Assembly (NCBI RefSeq): GCF_963678795.1
Contig: NZ_OY787452.1
Span: 1,054,001 to 1,118,000 of the forward strand
Direction of reading: 5' to 3'
Source: an uncultured Methanoregula sp.
GTDB lineage: Archaea > Halobacteriota > Methanomicrobia > Methanomicrobiales > Methanospirillaceae
Length of the DNA stretch: 64,000 nucleotides
The translations under genes were made by a program, and so were the position numbers. The notes below the pieces were generated by a model. It had not been told where the DNA came from. It ran no database searches and saw only the letters and a list, made by a program, of their open reading frames with translations. Below are positions 62,742 through 64,000 of this stretch, in pieces. How positions within the stretch are numbered: the stretch's first letter is position 1; each line of letters starts with the position of its first letter.

Positions 62742-64000
62742 ATGGGGATGCTCTCTGACATATGGACCATCGCACGATGGGAAGTGAAAAAATCCTTCAC
62801 CCTGATGAAACGGGACGTCCTGCCGATTGCAGTCCTCCTCTTTGCTCTCCTTGTTGTTGTCACCGGGTTTGCCGCCCAGAGCGGGATGCACCTCCAGGAT
62901 GGGATGTACCAGATTGGCGTGGATGACCCGCATCTGGCCGAACTTATTGCGAGCGATGCCCGCTTCTCCGTGTACGAGCCCGGTACCCCTGCCCTTATCA
63001 AAAACCGGAACACGTTCGATCTCATCATCCTCAAGGGGATCGTTTACCCGGGTAATACTGAGAAGAGCAAGGCCGCGGTAAAAACGCTTGAACGGGATTA
63101 TGCCAAATACGTCAACCTGGTTTACAACGGGAATGAGGATCTCTTTGCCGCGTACCCTCTCTGGATCAATGTGGAAACGGTGAAAAGCGAACTGAATTTC
63201 CTTGCCACCCAGAGCGGCCAGTACGTCAAGGCAGCCCCGTCTTCCGTTGCACCGGTTCCCGAGCAGGAAGTGCCAAACGTCCCGACTCCCTCGCCGACCC
63301 TCGCATTTTCCGAGGAAGAGATACGGCAGGAACTGGTCAAGACGAATGCGAAGAACACCCAGATCTCGCGGTACACCGAGGTTCTCTCGTCCTCCTCGGG
63401 CAATACCATGGGATCGTTCAGGACGCCCTCCCAGCTCTCGCCCCCGCTGCCGTTTGACTCGATCATCCTGGTCTTCGTCTTCATCTTCCCGCTCTATTTC
63501 ACCTCGCAGTTCTTCATGATGAGCATCATGAACGAGCGGATCGAACGCAAGGGCGAGGTTCTCCTGACAACCCCGCTCCGGACATCCACACTCCTGATCG
63601 GGAAAGCGCTTCCGTACTGTATCGGGATGCTGCTCATCTGTACCGGGCTCACGCTGTATCTCAGGGCCTCCCTTCTCATTCTCCTTCCGCTCATCCCGAT
63701 CATCTTCTTCTTTCTCGCAAACGCCCTCATCATCGGGATGCTTGCCCGCAGTTTCAAGGAGCTCTCGTTCATCTCGATCTTCTTCTCTACCATTGCCACG
63801 TCCTACCTCTTCTTCCCGAGCATCTTTGCCAACGTGCACGTGATAAGCCTCATCTCTCCCTTGACACTCATTGTTCTCACGCTTCAGGGTACGGCCTGGA
63901 CTGCTGCGGATTATCTCTATTCCACATCTCTTTTCTGGCTGACCGGTGCCGTCCTTGTGTATATCGCGGTCTGTAATTTCAAGGAGGAACGGCTTTTCTC
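62742..64000 (+). CDS. ABC-2 family transporter permease, incomplete at the window end
   Basis: The frame runs from ATG 62742 to the window edge without stop (at least 419 aa). GGAGG at 62732-62736, 5 bases upstream, decides the start. It opens with SDIWTIARWEVKKSF, a membrane helix (LPIAVLLFALLVVVTGF), a large extracytoplasmic domain of about 190 aa with a Pro/Val-rich linker near residues 165-185, then at least five helices from about 240 on (FDSIILVFVFIFPLYFTSQF; NERIERKGEVLLTTPL motif). The NERxxG-EVLLTTP segment is typical of ABC-2/NatB-type permeases. It likely pairs with the ATPase at 60725, on the other strand. Confidence 0.85.
   Translation, partial: MGMLSDIWTIARWEVKKSFTLMKRDVLPIAVLLFALLVVVTGFAAQSGMHLQDGMYQIGVDDPHLAELIASDARFSVYEPGTPALIKNRNTFDLIILKGIVYPGNTEKSKAAVKTLERDYAKYVNLVYNGNEDLFAAYPLWINVETVKSELNFLATQSGQYVKAAPSSVAPVPEQEVPNVPTPSPTLAFSEEEIRQELVKTNAKNTQISRYTEVLSSSSGNTMGSFRTPSQLSPPLPFDSIILVFVFIFPLYFTSQFFMMSIMNERIERKGEVLLTTPLRTSTLLIGKALPYCIGMLLICTGLTLYLRASLLILLPLIPIIFFFLANALIIGMLARSFKELSFISIFFSTIATSYLFFPSIFANVHVISLISPLTLIVLTLQGTAWTAADYLYSTSLFWLTGAVLVYIAVCNFKEERLF

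Noticed and set aside
1..64000. tRNA, rRNA, insertion sequences, prophage
   Set aside because: I found no cloverleaf with conserved arms, no rRNA signature, no transposase or integrase frame, and no phage structural gene I could name. A covariance-model and profile search would be needed to exclude them fully.

Overview
The window reads as chromosomal DNA from a methanogenic euryarchaeon, most likely of the order Methanomicrobiales (Methanoregula-like; inferred from gene content, not from a search). It holds a methanogenesis-marker (mmp) operon with the methyl-coenzyme M reductase activation ATPase AtwA, a 4-hydroxybenzoate synthase/beta-RFAP synthase fusion for methanopterin synthesis, ribose-1,5-bisphosphate isomerase, a CDC48/VAT ATPase, RadB, LemA/DUF2207, and archaeal TATA boxes with GGAGG-like or leaderless starts. 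I saw no rRNA, tRNA, IS element or CRISPR array.

Layout. 1-8.9 kb: a DUF523-like/nucleoside deoxyribosyltransferase fusion, then a surface-glycan block (two polytopic glycosyltransferases, two GT2 enzymes, UDP-GlcNAc 2-epimerase, a methyltransferase, an AglD-like membrane protein). 9-15 kb: a SelB-like pseudo-GTPase, lemA and DUF2207, a PPC-domain protein and a YgiQ radical SAM protein. 15-20 kb: ManC-type mannose-1-phosphate guanylyltransferase, AsnB, an unrecognised two-gene unit (167 aa plus a 44-aa membrane peptide) and a degenerate nuclease-like orphan.

20.1-31.2 kb is an island that begins in A+T-rich DNA and ends in a degenerate direct-repeat/hairpin array: hsdM, dinD, a SIR2-like gene, hsdS, a HEPN-like gene, hsdR and a YgjP-type metallopeptidase, mostly start-to-stop overlapped. 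Several active-site signatures are altered (HsdM motif I, the SIR2 histidine, no HEPN RX4-6H), and a perfect 10-bp hairpin precedes the SIR2 gene. This is the best candidate for an unusual defence system.

31.3-38.7 kb is the atwA-mmp3-mmp6-mmp5-mmp15-mmp17-mmp7 operon ending in a translationally overlapped AhpD/CMD-family gene, with a HAD protein upstream. 39.6-51.2 kb carries metabolism and housekeeping: R15P isomerase, DapF, a kinase-less HTH-PAS-GAF regulator, RadB, an iron-sulfur flavoprotein, LarC, CDC48, a TauE-like exporter and an isochorismatase-family hydrolase. 51.3-64 kb is more accessory: an acyltransferase-3 pseudogene, a disordered protein, an AMP-forming acyl-CoA ligase, a KaiC-like protein without a P-loop, a surface protein cut inside a PKD-like motif, a C39-like peptidase, a zinc-finger membrane protein, a PemK-like protein, the methanopterin fusion, and an ABC ATPase next to a JAMM-motif lipoprotein and a membrane permease that runs off the window.
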